Part shown: piece after piece, positions 37,703 through 47,216 of the stretch
Numbering within the stretch: the stretch's first letter is position 1
How the letters are laid out: each line of letters begins with the position of its first letter
NCBI RefSeq assembly: GCF_018141665.1
Contig: NZ_CP067976.1
Span: 248,001-312,000, forward strand
Direction of reading: 5' to 3'
Origin: Wolbachia endosymbiont of Spodoptera picta
GTDB lineage: Bacteria; Pseudomonadota; Alphaproteobacteria; Rickettsiales; Anaplasmataceae
DNA: 64,000 bases
Made by a program: the position numbers and the translations under genes
The notes under the pieces: generated by a model
The model's input: only the letters and a program-made list of their open reading frames with translations
The model's database searches: none
What the model was told of the DNA's origin: nothing

Positions 37703-38223
37703 TTGAGCTATCTATGTTTGACATCTTGCTTTTATTTTAATTTCAAGGGGGGTGAAAAATTGTGTGCGCCAAGAAGTACGTAAGGAACAGTTGGTGAAAA
37801 TCCAACACGGGTAAAGCTTAGCCAGCAACCTGGAACAAACCATTATGCTGCGTAAGGTAACGAGCGTAGTAAAGCTAATGGAATGGACAACATAGGGTGC
37901 AACGAAAGTGAAGGTATTGAGTCCCGTAATTCACGCGTCATGGGGGCCGACACTTTACATTTGGTGGAAGGCAACATGGGTAATAACGCTAAGGAAAGAT
38001 ATTACTCACCCCATCGGGATCGAAGGCCGCGTCATGTGTTGAGATGGACCTTACGTGAACTTGGGAGATCCTTTGTATTCCTGTAAGGGTACTCTGGAAC
38101 AAGTCAATAAAGGCAAGGACTGGAGGAAGATGCAAAGGAAGTCGGACTAACTGATAGTACTCGGAGTGTGGGAAAGCCACATACAAGGGGAAGCGGTTAG
38201 CAATATAGTGACTGGTATAGGGA

Positions 38224-39570
38224 TTGCTATACCAATACAACAGAGATTGGAGGAGTATGCAAGGAAAACTAAACCAGATAGCAGTAAGGGCTAAGCAAGA
38301 TAAGCGAGTAAAATTTACATCGCTAGTTCATTTGATTAATGAAGAGAATCTTGCAGAGTGTTACAAGGAACTAAAACGCAACAAGGCTTGCGGTATAGAT
38401 CGTGTGACAGTGGAAGCTTATGGAGAAAATCTAGAAGAGAAACTTAGAATGCTAGTGGATAGTATGAAGAGAAAGCAATACCGACCGCAACCAGTGAAAA
38501 GGGTATACATACCCAAAATTGGAAGCAAGGAAAAACGCGGTCTCGGAATACCATCAACAGAAGAAAAGTTGGTACAGGTAATGCTAAAGAAGATATTAGA
38601 AAATATTTATGAAGCAAACTTTATGGACAGCTCGTATGGATTTCGACCAGGAAGAAATTGTCATCAGGCGATAAACGTTCTAGATAAAGCAGTTATGCAC
38701 AAACCAATTAACTATATTGTAGAAGTGGATATCAAGAAGTTCTTTGATAATGTTCAACATAAATGGCTAATGAATTGTCTAAGGGAACGAATAGCTGACC
38801 CAAATTTATTGTGGTTAATAAAACGATTTCTAAAGGCAGGAATAGTCGAAGTTGGATGTTATAAAGCAACCGATCAAGGCACACCACAAGGTGGTATAGT
38901 AAGCCCTGTATTAGCTAATATATACTTACACTATGTGCTGGACTTATGGTTTGAAAAGAAATTTAAGCCAAAAGCCAGAGGATATATACAGCTAATAAGG
39001 TTTTGCGACGATTTTGTAGTTGGCTGCGAGAGGGAAGAAGACGCAAAAGAATTTCTAGAATTACTGAAACAAAGACTAAGTAAATTTGGATTGGAAATAG
39101 CTGAAAATAAAACAAAAATAGTAAAGTTTGGTAAGAAAGAATGGTATCAAGCAGAAAGAGAGAAACGTAGGACGGCTAGCTTCAACTTTCTAGGATTTAC
39201 ACATTATTGTGGAAAAAGTCGTAATGGTAAACTTATGATGAAGCAGAAAACTTCAAAAATAAGCCTAGCTAGAAAGATTAAAGAAATCAAAGAGTGGTTG
39301 AAGATGGTACGAAGTCGTATCTGCCTCAAAGATTGGTGGCAGAAACTTAAAGCCAAACTAACAGGACACTATAGCTACTTCGGAGTTAGCGGAAATTATC
39401 GGTGTTTGATTCAATTCAATCGACTGGCAACAAAGTTAGCATTTAAGTGGATAAACCGACGTAGTCAAAAGAAAAGTATCGATTGGGAACAATTTATACA
39501 CTATTTAAAAGTAAATCCATTACCAAAACCAAAGGTATATGTTTCTTTATACACAGGAGCACTAGTGTGA
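38224..39570 (+). CDS. ltrA-like: Group II intron reverse transcriptase/maturase, copy 2
   Basis: Same 448-aa translation as copy 1, including R-F-C-D-D-F in the active-site box. The likely start is the ATG at 38257 with GGAGG upstream; the frame itself opens at a TTG at 38224. It splices and helps move the intron RNA. Lack of an HNH domain is shared with copy 1. Confidence 0.95.
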   Translation: MLYQYNRDWRSMQGKLNQIAVRAKQDKRVKFTSLVHLINEENLAECYKELKRNKACGIDRVTVEAYGENLEEKLRMLVDSMKRKQYRPQPVKRVYIPKIGSKEKRGLGIPSTEEKLVQVMLKKILENIYEANFMDSSYGFRPGRNCHQAINVLDKAVMHKPINYIVEVDIKKFFDNVQHKWLMNCLRERIADPNLLWLIKRFLKAGIVEVGCYKATDQGTPQGGIVSPVLANIYLHYVLDLWFEKKFKPKARGYIQLIRFCDDFVVGCEREEDAKEFLELLKQRLSKFGLEIAENKTKIVKFGKKEWYQAEREKRRTASFNFLGFTHYCGKSRNGKLMMKQKTSKISLARKIKEIKEWLKMVRSRICLKDWWQKLKAKLTGHYSYFGVSGNYRCLIQFNRLATKLAFKWINRRSQKKSIDWEQFIHYLKVNPLPKPKVYVSLYTGALV

Positions 39571-39583
39571 ACGCTGTATTGTG

Positions 39584-39616
39584 GAGCCGTGTGCGGGAAA
39601 TCCGCAAGCACGGTTC
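39584..39616 (+). ncRNA. Group II intron domain V, copy 2
   Basis: The same 33-nt hairpin as in copy 1, here 14 nt after the maturase stop codon. Its AGC triad and GAAA loop are intact. Confidence 0.88.
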
Positions 39617-39681
39617 TTTTGGGGAGACTATGGTTATGAGACCAAATCGCTGATTTCAAGGTCATAAGTCTCTACCAGACC

Positions 39682-40398
39682 CTTCTCTATGATCTTGACC
39701 CATTAATGCTAGCTACCTTGTGGGCATCCCTGCGAGACAAGGACAAAAGTTTACCGAAAATTAACAGTATTCACAAGGTGTTAGGCCAAATTAACATTGG
39801 TGTAGTAATCAGAAATGAGCTACAAGCTTTACAGTCCAAATATCAAGATATTATTGTTGACGCAAGAAGAGCAGATGAAACTTTAAGGGCTGCCTTATCA
39901 TTAGCTAATCTAGCTATATTTCCCATTAATCCATCTGGGATTGATATGTGGACGTTTGACACTCTGAGCAACTTAGTTAACGGTACTCAAAGTTGTAATA
40001 AAACCTTTAAAGCAAGAGTGCTATTTAATGGAGTACACACCAATCCAGGTGCAGCTAAAAAACACATTGAAGAATGTGATGATTTTTTAAGTGAATTTGA
40101 CAACTTAACAAGGTTCGATAGTTTTTTAAGTTGGCGAGCTGCAGTTCAAGACGCCTCTGGCGAAGGTATGGCAATTGTTGAATATAAACCATTAGATTTA
40201 AAAGCAATTAGGGAAATTGAATCTGTTTATGAGGAAGCCTTATCTACTGTTAGAAAATCAGAGCCAGCACAGTCAGTGTTAAGGTTGCCACCTAGTTTAC
40301 ATCAAAAATTGAGGGAAATAGCCTTTATAACAAAAGATACAGTTTCTAACATTGGATTCAGGGTTTTAACGGAATACATTAAAACTTTAGAGAAATAA
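39682..40398 (+). pseudogene. ParA-family partition ATPase, N terminus with P-loop missing
   Basis: The frame is open right up to the intron 3' end and its first codons read L-L-Y-D-L-D-P-L-M-L-A-T-L-W, the ParA motif that follows the Walker A region (D-x-D-P-Q-x-x-x-T). Later F-K-A-R-V-L-F-N-G and G-M-A-I-V-E-Y-K-P are also ParA-like. The K-G-G-V-G-K-T-T P-loop and about 20 residues after it are absent. The DNA left of the intron reads TTTCAAGGGGGGTGAAAAAT, which could be a decayed remnant of that loop. An ATG at 39706 could start a 230-aa product, but it would not bind ATP. A C-terminal ~60-aa extension (L-P-P-S-L-H-Q-K-L) resembles a ribbon-helix-helix domain. Confidence 0.82.
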
Positions 40399-40410
40399 GA
40401 AACCAATCAA

Positions 40411-40623
40411 ATCCTAATAGTCGGAACATGATGGAATAGGTAAAGTAGCGAGGAGATGTGAATGCCAGCAGCATATAGTTATGATTTAAGGAAAAAAGCA
40501 TTGGATGTAGGGGAAAGTAGAGCATTTGTAGCCAAGAGGTTTAAAGTTAACATTCTATGAATGGCAAAAAGGTGCAAGAAAATAGGCGATTTTAAATCAA
40601 AATATAGATCCAATAGAGCGTGA
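40411..40623 (+). mobile_element. IS630-family transposase remnant
   Basis: An ATG at 40462 starts M-P-A-A-Y-S-Y-D-L-R-K-K-A-L and runs to K-R-F-K-V-N-I, then the frame shifts to F-Y-E-W-Q-K-G and G-D-F-K-S-K-Y-R before a stop at 40621. This is the N-terminal helix-turn-helix of an IS630-type transposase with an internal deletion. The stretch before it (40411-40440) resembles the end region of the copy at 57609-57753. Inactive. Confidence 0.8.
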
Positions 40624-40671
40624 TTGATATCTTGCTAGTAATAGTGTAACAGCTTTTATTAAGATATTTTT

Positions 40672-41037
40672 TTGCCATACGGCAGCAATAACAAAATTAG
40701 AAAATTGATGGCTGAATATGTTGGCATTGATAAACAGTATATTATGCTTCAAGCAATATTTACTTTAGTAGCTTCTACAACTTTTTTTAGTATAGCTTCT
40801 CCTTGGTGCTGTGTACCAACAGCAGTATTTGCACTTGCTACGTGTTTCTTTGTTAAAAATGATGTACATGCTGCATTTTCTGCAAAAGAACTTTCTCCTG
40901 AGTTTGCCGAAATTATTACTGAAAAAGTAGTAAATAATGTTGAGCTCAATGCAGAAGACAACTCTCAATCGAGAAGCTACTTGTATGAGACTGTGTTATA
41001 TAGCGAAACTAGATTTCACTTTTACACACCTAGATAA
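40672..41037 (+). CDS. Small hypothetical membrane protein
   Basis: 121 aa from a TTG start, or 109 aa from the ATG at 40708 (M-A-E-Y-V-G-I-D). Neither has a clear ribosome site. Two hydrophobic segments, Q-A-I-F-T-L-V-A-S-T and W-C-C-V-P-T-A-V-F-A-L-A-T, form a hairpin-type membrane anchor in the first half; the second half is hydrophilic. No family recognised. Adjacent IS630 remains raise the chance that the 5' end has been changed. Confidence 0.5.
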   Translation: MPYGSNNKIRKLMAEYVGIDKQYIMLQAIFTLVASTTFFSIASPWCCVPTAVFALATCFFVKNDVHAAFSAKELSPEFAEIITEKVVNNVELNAEDNSQSRSYLYETVLYSETRFHFYTPR

Positions 41038-41184
41038 GGGATAACAGCAGACACTAGAATGACAAAATCGTTATTCTGCTACGCATTATCGCCGTGTAAC
41101 TATAGCTATATATGAACTAAAAAAGTAATACTCACTAGATCTTAATATTTTAGATCTATATTTCAATAAAATATTACAATTAGT

Positions 41185-42368
41185 ATGCATGATCCATTTA
41201 AAAGTGAGGATTATAAAAAAATCTTGATTCTCTGATCAAAGCTATAAAGCTAGGAAATTCAGAGAAACAATATGATAAAACAGTAACAGATTTATCTCAT
41301 GCTTTAGAGGGTTTTACAGATAAGGCAGAAGATGTAGCTAAGCTTGTTATACGTGATGACTTGAATAATTGTATAAAGAAGGCAAATAAAAAGCCATTAA
41401 TTCTTAGGATATTCAATAGAATATTAGGAAGAGATGTTTCGATTAGGAATATAAGTAATTTTATAAAAGATAAATTGCCTCCTTCAACTGCTAGAACAGC
41501 AATCGAATATACAGATGTTATTCAAAAAATTTCAGATTTAGAGCGAATAGAAAGAAGTCAAGATAAATATAGGTCATATGGAATAAATTTAGAAAATAGA
41601 CAGCAAAAGAAAAATCTCTTATATGAGCGAGAAGATTCAGGTTATGGAGGTTCATTAAACGAAGATCCTGAGTATGAAGAAATATCAAATTATCAAGAGG
41701 AAAAAAGTAAATCTTTAACAAAAGATTTGCGTAATCTACAATCAATTAAAGAAGAGCCGATTTATGCAACAATCTCTAAAGAACATATAGAAGCAAAAAG
41801 AGAACATAGGAAGAAACAACAACTTCAATCTCTTGCACCACCAAAACCACCAAGAGTACCACAAGTACCAGAGAAAATGTTTACTATCAATCAAAAAATT
41901 AGATAAGAACCGAAAAAAGATAAACCTGCAGTACCACCAAAGCCCAAAGATTTAGGCGAAAAAGTAAGCACAGAGCAAAAAATAGTAGTGGAAAAATCAG
42001 CTGAGAGTAGCCCTACACTACCACTAAAATCTGAAAATCAAGATGGTAAAGAATCAGCAAAAAAAGCTGATGGACCAAAAGTACTAGTAGTTGCTATGAA
42101 AAAAGAAGTGACTCGCGAGAGTAGTAAAGTAAAGGCATTAAAAGAAAGATTTGAGCGAAATCAAGTAAAGAACGTGTTGCCTGCTGAAAACAAAACTGCT
42201 TCAGTAACACAAACGGATATCAGTGTGAAGAGAAAACAATCTCGTTCATTTCCAGTAGGGAATAAAAAATCTTCGATCAACCATCTTGCCAGCAAAAATT
42301 TACCTTCCACGAATGTAAGTGTAAAAGAAATGGTTAAAAAATTTGAAGGGAGAAAAGGTGAAAGATAG
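41185..42368 (+). pseudogene. Decayed EPIYA- and proline-rich effector-like protein
   Basis: Conceptual ~393-aa protein broken twice. From the ATG at 41185 (M-H-D-P-F-K-S-E-D-Y-K-K) the frame shifts at an A7 run (41215-41221); adding one A joins N-L-D-S-L-I-K-A. The open frame then runs from 41223 to a TAA at 41904-41906 and continues in the same frame with E-P-K-K-D-K-P to 42368. Within it are an exact E-P-I-Y-A motif (41754-41768), S-G-Y-G-G-S-L and E-Y-E-E-I tyrosines nearby, and two SH3-ligand-like segments (P-P-K-P-P-R-V-P, P-A-V-P-P-K-P-K). No signal peptide or membrane helix. EPIYA is the tyrosine-kinase target motif of known type III/IV effectors. An undecayed relative elsewhere would be a plausible effector. 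Confidence 0.7.
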
Positions 42369-42525
42369 TAATATTTGGGTATTTCCCTACTCATAAAAAT
42401 TAGCTCTTATCATAACATTTTTACAGCCATAAGAGGAAGTTTTTATAGGATTGGGGCTAAAGAAAACTTGCATGTAAATGTATCAAGGTATAAAATTATA
42501 AATATTAAGAATGAATAGGTTAGTT

Positions 42526-43125
42526 ATGAATCTTGTAACAAAATCCGCTATCGATTTTACTGCTTCGGCTGTTCTTGCTAGTGGAAAAATAGTTGATGAT
42601 TTCTGTTTAAGTAAACATATAAAGGATAAGTATGCTGTCCTTTTTTTCTATCCACTTGATTTTACTTTTGTCTGTCCAACTGAGTTGATATCATTTAGCA
42701 ACAAAATAGAAGATTTTTCAAAACGTAATGTTGAAGTGATAGGAATAAGTATAGATTCAAAATTTTCACACTATAAATGGCGAAACACTCCAGTTAATGA
42801 TGGTGGTATTGGAGAGGTTAGCTACAATTTAGTGTCTGATATCAAAAAGTCTATATCAAGAGACTATGGGGTCTTATATGATGACTCAATTGCACTAAGA
42901 GCAACTTTTGTTATTGATGATAAGTTTGTTGTACGTCATCAATCGATAAATGATTTTCCTTTAGGGCGTAATATCGATGAGTTTATTAGAATTATTGATG
43001 CAATAAAACATAATGAAGAGCATGGTGAAGTATGTCCAGCAGGGTGGAAAAAAGGTAAGCCAGCAATGCAGGCAAGCGATGAAGGAGTGGCTGATTATCT
43101 AAACTCACACAGTGCAGAATTATAA
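42526..43125 (+). CDS. 2-Cys peroxiredoxin (AhpC/Prx1 type)
   Basis: Reduces peroxides in the cytosol. Peroxidatic Cys in F-V-C-P-T-E near residue 47, resolving Cys in E-V-C-P-A-G-W near residue 165, with the F-Y-P-L-D-F-T strand before it. The frame opens at 42511, but M-N-L-V-T-K at 42526 fits the family N terminus better. It is followed directly by thioredoxin reductase, the enzyme that (via thioredoxin) reduces it, so the two form a redox operon. Confidence 0.95.
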   Translation: MNLVTKSAIDFTASAVLASGKIVDDFCLSKHIKDKYAVLFFYPLDFTFVCPTELISFSNKIEDFSKRNVEVIGISIDSKFSHYKWRNTPVNDGGIGEVSYNLVSDIKKSISRDYGVLYDDSIALRATFVIDDKFVVRHQSINDFPLGRNIDEFIRIIDAIKHNEEHGEVCPAGWKKGKPAMQASDEGVADYLNSHSAEL

Positions 43126-43126
43126 A

Positions 43127-44059
43127 TTGAGTACAAAAGTTCTTATTATTGGATCTGGAGCAGCGGGTTATGCTGCTGCTATATATGCAGCACGTGCAAA
43201 TTTAGAGCCAATTGTAGTAACAGGAATGCAACCTGGTGGTCAGCTTACAATTACTACGGATGTTGAAAACTATCCAGGTTTTATTTCTATACAAGGTCCA
43301 GAACTCATGGAACAAAAGAGGTTGCATGCAGAGAAGGTGGGGGCAAGGATAATAGATGACGAAATAAAAAGCGTTGAACAACTTGAGGATTCTAATAAGT
43401 ATAGATTTAGATCTTGTGGTAATGCTAGTGACTACTATTCGAATGCAATTATAATCGCAGCTGGTGCGCAAGCGAAGTGGCTTGGCCTGGAGAGTGAAAA
43501 GAAATTTCAAGGTTACGGAGTTTCGGCATGCGCAACTTGTGATGGTGCATTTTTTAGAAATAAAGTTGTAGCTGTGGTTGGTGGTGGAAATACTGCTGTT
43601 GAAGAAGCAATATTTTTAACTCGATTTGCTAAGAAAGTTATACTGATACACAGGCGTGATAAGTTAAGAGCAGAGAAAGTAATGCAAGACAGGCTCTTTA
43701 AAAATGATAAGATAAAGGTAATATGGAATCATACCGTAGAGCAGATTCTTGGAGAAGAAAATCCTAAAAAAGTTACTGGCATTACAATTAAATCAACAGA
43801 CATCAATAAAACCCAGGAATTGAAAGTAGATGGAGTGTTCATTGCAATTGGGCATGCACCAAATACAGGTATTTTTAAGGGCTTTGTTGAAATGGATCAG
43901 CAAGGTTATATAATTACGAAACCTGGAACAACTCTAACCAGTAGGGCAGGGGTGTTTGCTGCTGGTGATGTTCAAGATAAGGTATATCGCCAGGCAGTAG
44001 TTGCCGCAGGAACAGGGTGCATGGCTGCACTTGATGCGGAAAAGTTTTTGGAATCATAA
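43127..44059 (+). CDS. trxB: Thioredoxin-disulfide reductase
   Basis: About 310 aa. FAD-binding G-S-G-A-A-G near residue 9, the redox pair C-A-T-C in A-C-A-T-C-D-G near residue 136 and NADPH site G-G-G-N-T-A near residue 155. A TTG at 43127 begins L-S-T-K-V-L-I-I-G, matching the family start; the frame is also open to a GTG at 43112, which would lie inside the peroxiredoxin gene. The 1-bp gap from that gene's stop suggests coupled translation. Confidence 0.95.
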   Translation: MSTKVLIIGSGAAGYAAAIYAARANLEPIVVTGMQPGGQLTITTDVENYPGFISIQGPELMEQKRLHAEKVGARIIDDEIKSVEQLEDSNKYRFRSCGNASDYYSNAIIIAAGAQAKWLGLESEKKFQGYGVSACATCDGAFFRNKVVAVVGGGNTAVEEAIFLTRFAKKVILIHRRDKLRAEKVMQDRLFKNDKIKVIWNHTVEQILGEENPKKVTGITIKSTDINKTQELKVDGVFIAIGHAPNTGIFKGFVEMDQQGYIITKPGTTLTSRAGVFAAGDVQDKVYRQAVVAAGTGCMAALDAEKFLES

Positions 44060-44149
44060 TTAATTCTAAAATTTTTAACTAAATTACTTGCAATTTTCTT
44101 TGTTTTTTTATAATTATGTCAATAAATTATAGGTTGGGGAGAATTTAGT

Positions 44150-45652
44150 ATGCTTTCGAGAAGTAATGTAGATTTTGGAAGAAGGGTTGTTAGTGATGTA
44201 GGATTACGAGCTCAAAATCAAACAACTTCAGGACAATCAACAACAAAATTATTTGAAGCTATTTATGATGAAAATCTAGGAGATTTTGAGCGAGCTCTGG
44301 AAGAAGGTGCGAATGTTAATACGTTTAATGAAGAAGGCATGACACCTTTGATATCTATAATTAGTAATTTATCTTCAGGCTCTGGAGCAGAGAAAGAATA
44401 TCAGAGTATGATTAGGTTACTTCTACTTCACCAAAGCATAGATGTTAATATTCATGAAAAACGTGATGGCAATACAGCTTTGCATCTAGCAATGTGTTTT
44501 CTTCAAAAGAAAGTGTTACAACTCTTACTAAGTCATCCGAGAATAAGTATTTATCTACAAAATAAAAGTTTTCAAAATCCTGAGCAATTTGTTAGAACAA
44601 GTTGTGCTAAGTATTTGATAATAGAAATACAAAAAGCAAAAACAGGAAAAGAATTATTAAATGCTCTTTCTAACAGAAATATTGACCAAGCAAAAAGACT
44701 ATTGAATCAAGAACTCAACCCTAATTGTTGGAAAAGAAATTCAAATGGAGAAATAGAAACACCACTTAGTCTGATTATCAAATCATGTTTACAAGGAATA
44801 ACACAAGAAAATGAAGAAGTATTGACTAAACTTTTAAAACATAAGGAGCTAGATTTTAGTCAAATAAAGCCAATACCAGCTATAGAGCAAAATTCACGAT
44901 TGAAGCAAATCATTGAGCAAGTTATGAAGGAGCGATTAACTGATGCTATTAATAGAAAAGATTTGGATGATGTAAAAGAATTAATAGAAAATAATTGCTT
45001 TATGAATGATCAAATTGTTATTGAGGTGCTTAAAAGTTTTAATCCTGTCAGAGAATATCTAAATGAAAAATTCCCTACAAGTGCAGAGCAACCTGTAGCA
45101 AATACACATAATGTTCAACCAGCAATAAACGATGAGTTTATTGCTCGAGAGTTGCAGCAGCTCGAAAACCTTAGAAATGAACTTGAAAGAACAAAGGCTC
45201 GACTTACTAGAGAAAAAAGTCAACTTGAAAACCTTAGAGATGAGTTTGAAAGAACAAAAACTCAACTTAGAAAAAAAGAGCAAGAGCTGAATAAGGCCGT
45301 AAGTGAAAGAACAAGAGACACTAACAAAATTTCACAGTTAGAAAGGGATTTTAGGCAAGAGAGATTAGAACTTCAAGCTCAAAATCAAGACTTAAAGAAC
45401 AAAAACAGAAAACTTTCAGAAGCAAACATTTATAATAGAAGGCAAAGTAACTATGCCTCTGCTTCTTTTGTGTTATCTGGAGCGTTTGCTGTTGGTACAT
45501 GTTTAACAATATCGAATCTAGAAATATGTATTTCACTTGCTGTAGCTGCATCTGTTTTCATTGCAATTGGGTGCTACTGTTCATATAAAGCAAGTACAGT
45601 ACTGAGTGATGTGACAAGCACTGAATTTGGTAATGTTATCAGTTTAAGATAG
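44150..45652 (+). CDS. Ankyrin / coiled-coil / membrane protein
   Basis: 500 aa. Residues ~30-160 hold three or four ankyrin repeats (T-K-L-F-E-A-I-Y-D-E-N, N-T-A-L-H-L-A-M-C), with two weaker ones up to ~240 (E-T-P-L-S-L-I-I). A long coiled coil with repeated L-x-N-L-R-N/D-E-L/F-E-R-T-K blocks covers about 330-430, then two membrane helices (F-V-L-S-G-A-F-A-V-G and I-S-L-A-V-A-A-S-V-F) near the C terminus. GGGGAGAA precedes the ATG. Like many Wolbachia ankyrin proteins it may act at a membrane or in the host. Partners are unknown. Confidence 0.9.
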   Translation: MLSRSNVDFGRRVVSDVGLRAQNQTTSGQSTTKLFEAIYDENLGDFERALEEGANVNTFNEEGMTPLISIISNLSSGSGAEKEYQSMIRLLLLHQSIDVNIHEKRDGNTALHLAMCFLQKKVLQLLLSHPRISIYLQNKSFQNPEQFVRTSCAKYLIIEIQKAKTGKELLNALSNRNIDQAKRLLNQELNPNCWKRNSNGEIETPLSLIIKSCLQGITQENEEVLTKLLKHKELDFSQIKPIPAIEQNSRLKQIIEQVMKERLTDAINRKDLDDVKELIENNCFMNDQIVIEVLKSFNPVREYLNEKFPTSAEQPVANTHNVQPAINDEFIARELQQLENLRNELERTKARLTREKSQLENLRDEFERTKTQLRKKEQELNKAVSERTRDTNKISQLERDFRQERLELQAQNQDLKNKNRKLSEANIYNRRQSNYASASFVLSGAFAVGTCLTISNLEICISLAVAASVFIAIGCYCSYKASTVLSDVTSTEFGNVISLR

Positions 45653-45794
45653 AGTTAAGGTTTTTACTTCTTCTCTAAACTCTACTGAAAGTTTTATACA
45701 TCCTGAAAATACCTTGATAATTCGAGTGAATGTGAACCTGAGTGGTTTCAAGACTTAAATAGTTGTTGTAAACTTGCTTTTATTATCTTTGAGT

Positions 45795-47216
45795 TCAAGA
45801 AATTAAAAGTTTAACGATGAGAATTATAATTATAGACCAAAGTAAAAAGTAGGCTTTTCCATTTGATTTATTTTTCACCTGTAATTTTTTGTCAGCTATT
45901 AGGTTTAATTTTTCTATAAGGCTAAATATTCCTTGGATTGTTTTGATGGGATAAGAGCTTTTAATTTTTTCCCTATACCCTATTTTACTTTCATGTTGAC
46001 TGTTTATCCATGTTTCAACTACTTTCCACATATTGATTTCTGGATAGACTTTCCTACATGTTCCTTCTAATAAAATCATAGTTTTCTGCAGCAATAACAA
46101 TTGTGTTTGAACTTTCATATCAAAATCACCAGTTATTTTTAATAGCTGAGTAAGTAATCGAGCAAATGAAATCTTCTGTATAGGCTGTCCAACAATGGGC
46201 TCACCTATTGCTCTGCAAGCTGTAACAAAATTTCTATGCTGTGATGGAACATAACCGGCTCTAAAGTGCATTTTTGCAACGTGATCATAATCCCTATTTA
46301 AAAAGCCTTTGAGTATCTCTATAACGTAATAGCATGTCTCACGATCTATTCTACCCATGATTCCACAATCCAGGGCAATAATATTGTTATTACTATCGAT
46401 CATTAAATTTCCAGGATGCATATCAGCATGAAAAAAATAATCCCTATATACCTGATTACAAAAAGATTCTATAAGATTGATAGCTATTTGCTTTCGGTTA
46501 TTCAGCTTTTCAACTTCGTATATTGGTATAGCTTCCATCCATTCTAATGTTAAAACCTTTTTTGAAGTTCTACTCCAATCTATTTCAGGTACGTAGAAAC
46601 CTCTGTCATGTTTAGTATTTTCCTTCAGTTCCGAAGAGTGGGCAGCCTCAAAACGTAGATCTAACTCTAATCGGCAAATTTCAGCAAAAGTTTTGACTAA
46701 TTCAACTGGCTTCAGCCTTTTTGATTGTTCGCTAAATTTTTCTGCAATTTCTGCAAGCCAAGAAAGCATTTTTATATCCCTTGAGAATGTTTTCTCAATA
46801 TTTGGCCTCAAAACCTTTACAGCAACTTCCTTACCCTCAATTGTAACTGCTCTATGCACCTGAGAAATTGATGCTGCTGCAATTGGCTTTTCAGAAAAAC
46901 TTGAAAAAATGTCGCTTAATTTACAATTAAACTCACTTTCTATAGTTTTAAGTGCTATTTTATACGAAAATGATGGCAATCTATCACATATCAATAGCAA
47001 GTTATTTGTTATGTCCTCATTTAAAATATCAGTGCGTGATGAAATGGATTGCCCAAATTTAATGAACACCGGACCTAATCTTTCAAGAGCACGCTTTAGT
47101 TTATGACCTTGTATTTTATTTATTGATTTTTTTGATGGTGGAAGTAAATAAGGTAACACATTGTAGCGTGTTAGCACTGTAGTTATTTGCAGAAGACGTA
47201 GAATATTTTGAATCAT
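45795..47216 (-). CDS. ubiB: UbiB-type ABC1 kinase-like protein (ubiquinone biosynthesis)
   Basis: 473 aa. K-x-G-Q motif in V-F-I-K-F-G-Q-S-I-S-S-R near residue 53, the A-A-S-I-S-Q-V-H-R loop near residue 115, V-A-V-K-V-L-R-P and the catalytic-loop F-H-A-D-M-H-P-G-N near residue 270, and D-C-G-I-M-G-R. A C-terminal membrane helix (Y-F-L-L-W-S-I-I-I-I-L-I-V) anchors it. It aids ubiquinone synthesis or lipid supply. A 4-bp overlap joins it to the zinc-transporter ATPase gene. Confidence 0.96.
   Translation of the reverse strand: MIQNILRLLQITTVLTRYNVLPYLLPPSKKSINKIQGHKLKRALERLGPVFIKFGQSISSRTDILNEDITNNLLLICDRLPSFSYKIALKTIESEFNCKLSDIFSSFSEKPIAAASISQVHRAVTIEGKEVAVKVLRPNIEKTFSRDIKMLSWLAEIAEKFSEQSKRLKPVELVKTFAEICRLELDLRFEAAHSSELKENTKHDRGFYVPEIDWSRTSKKVLTLEWMEAIPIYEVEKLNNRKQIAINLIESFCNQVYRDYFFHADMHPGNLMIDSNNNIIALDCGIMGRIDRETCYYVIEILKGFLNRDYDHVAKMHFRAGYVPSQHRNFVTACRAIGEPIVGQPIQKISFARLLTQLLKITGDFDMKVQTQLLLLQKTMILLEGTCRKVYPEINMWKVVETWINSQHESKIGYREKIKSSYPIKTIQGIFSLIEKLNLIADKKLQVKNKSNGKAYFLLWSIIIILIVKLLIS

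Larger units (their letters stand above)
37762..39680 (+). mobile_element. Group II intron, copy 2 (forward orientation)
   Basis: 1919 nt, GTGTGCGCC to ...CTACCAGAC, same length and seemingly the same sequence as copy 1 but inverted relative to it. It holds the RT/maturase frame and domain V at 39584-39616. The 5' flank ends GGGGGGTGAAAAATT, which resembles copy 1's flank (GGGGTGTAAAAT) and may hold the IBS bases. The 3' exon starts with a ParA frame in which the first residues L-L-Y-D-L-D-P abut the intron. Confidence 0.93.
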
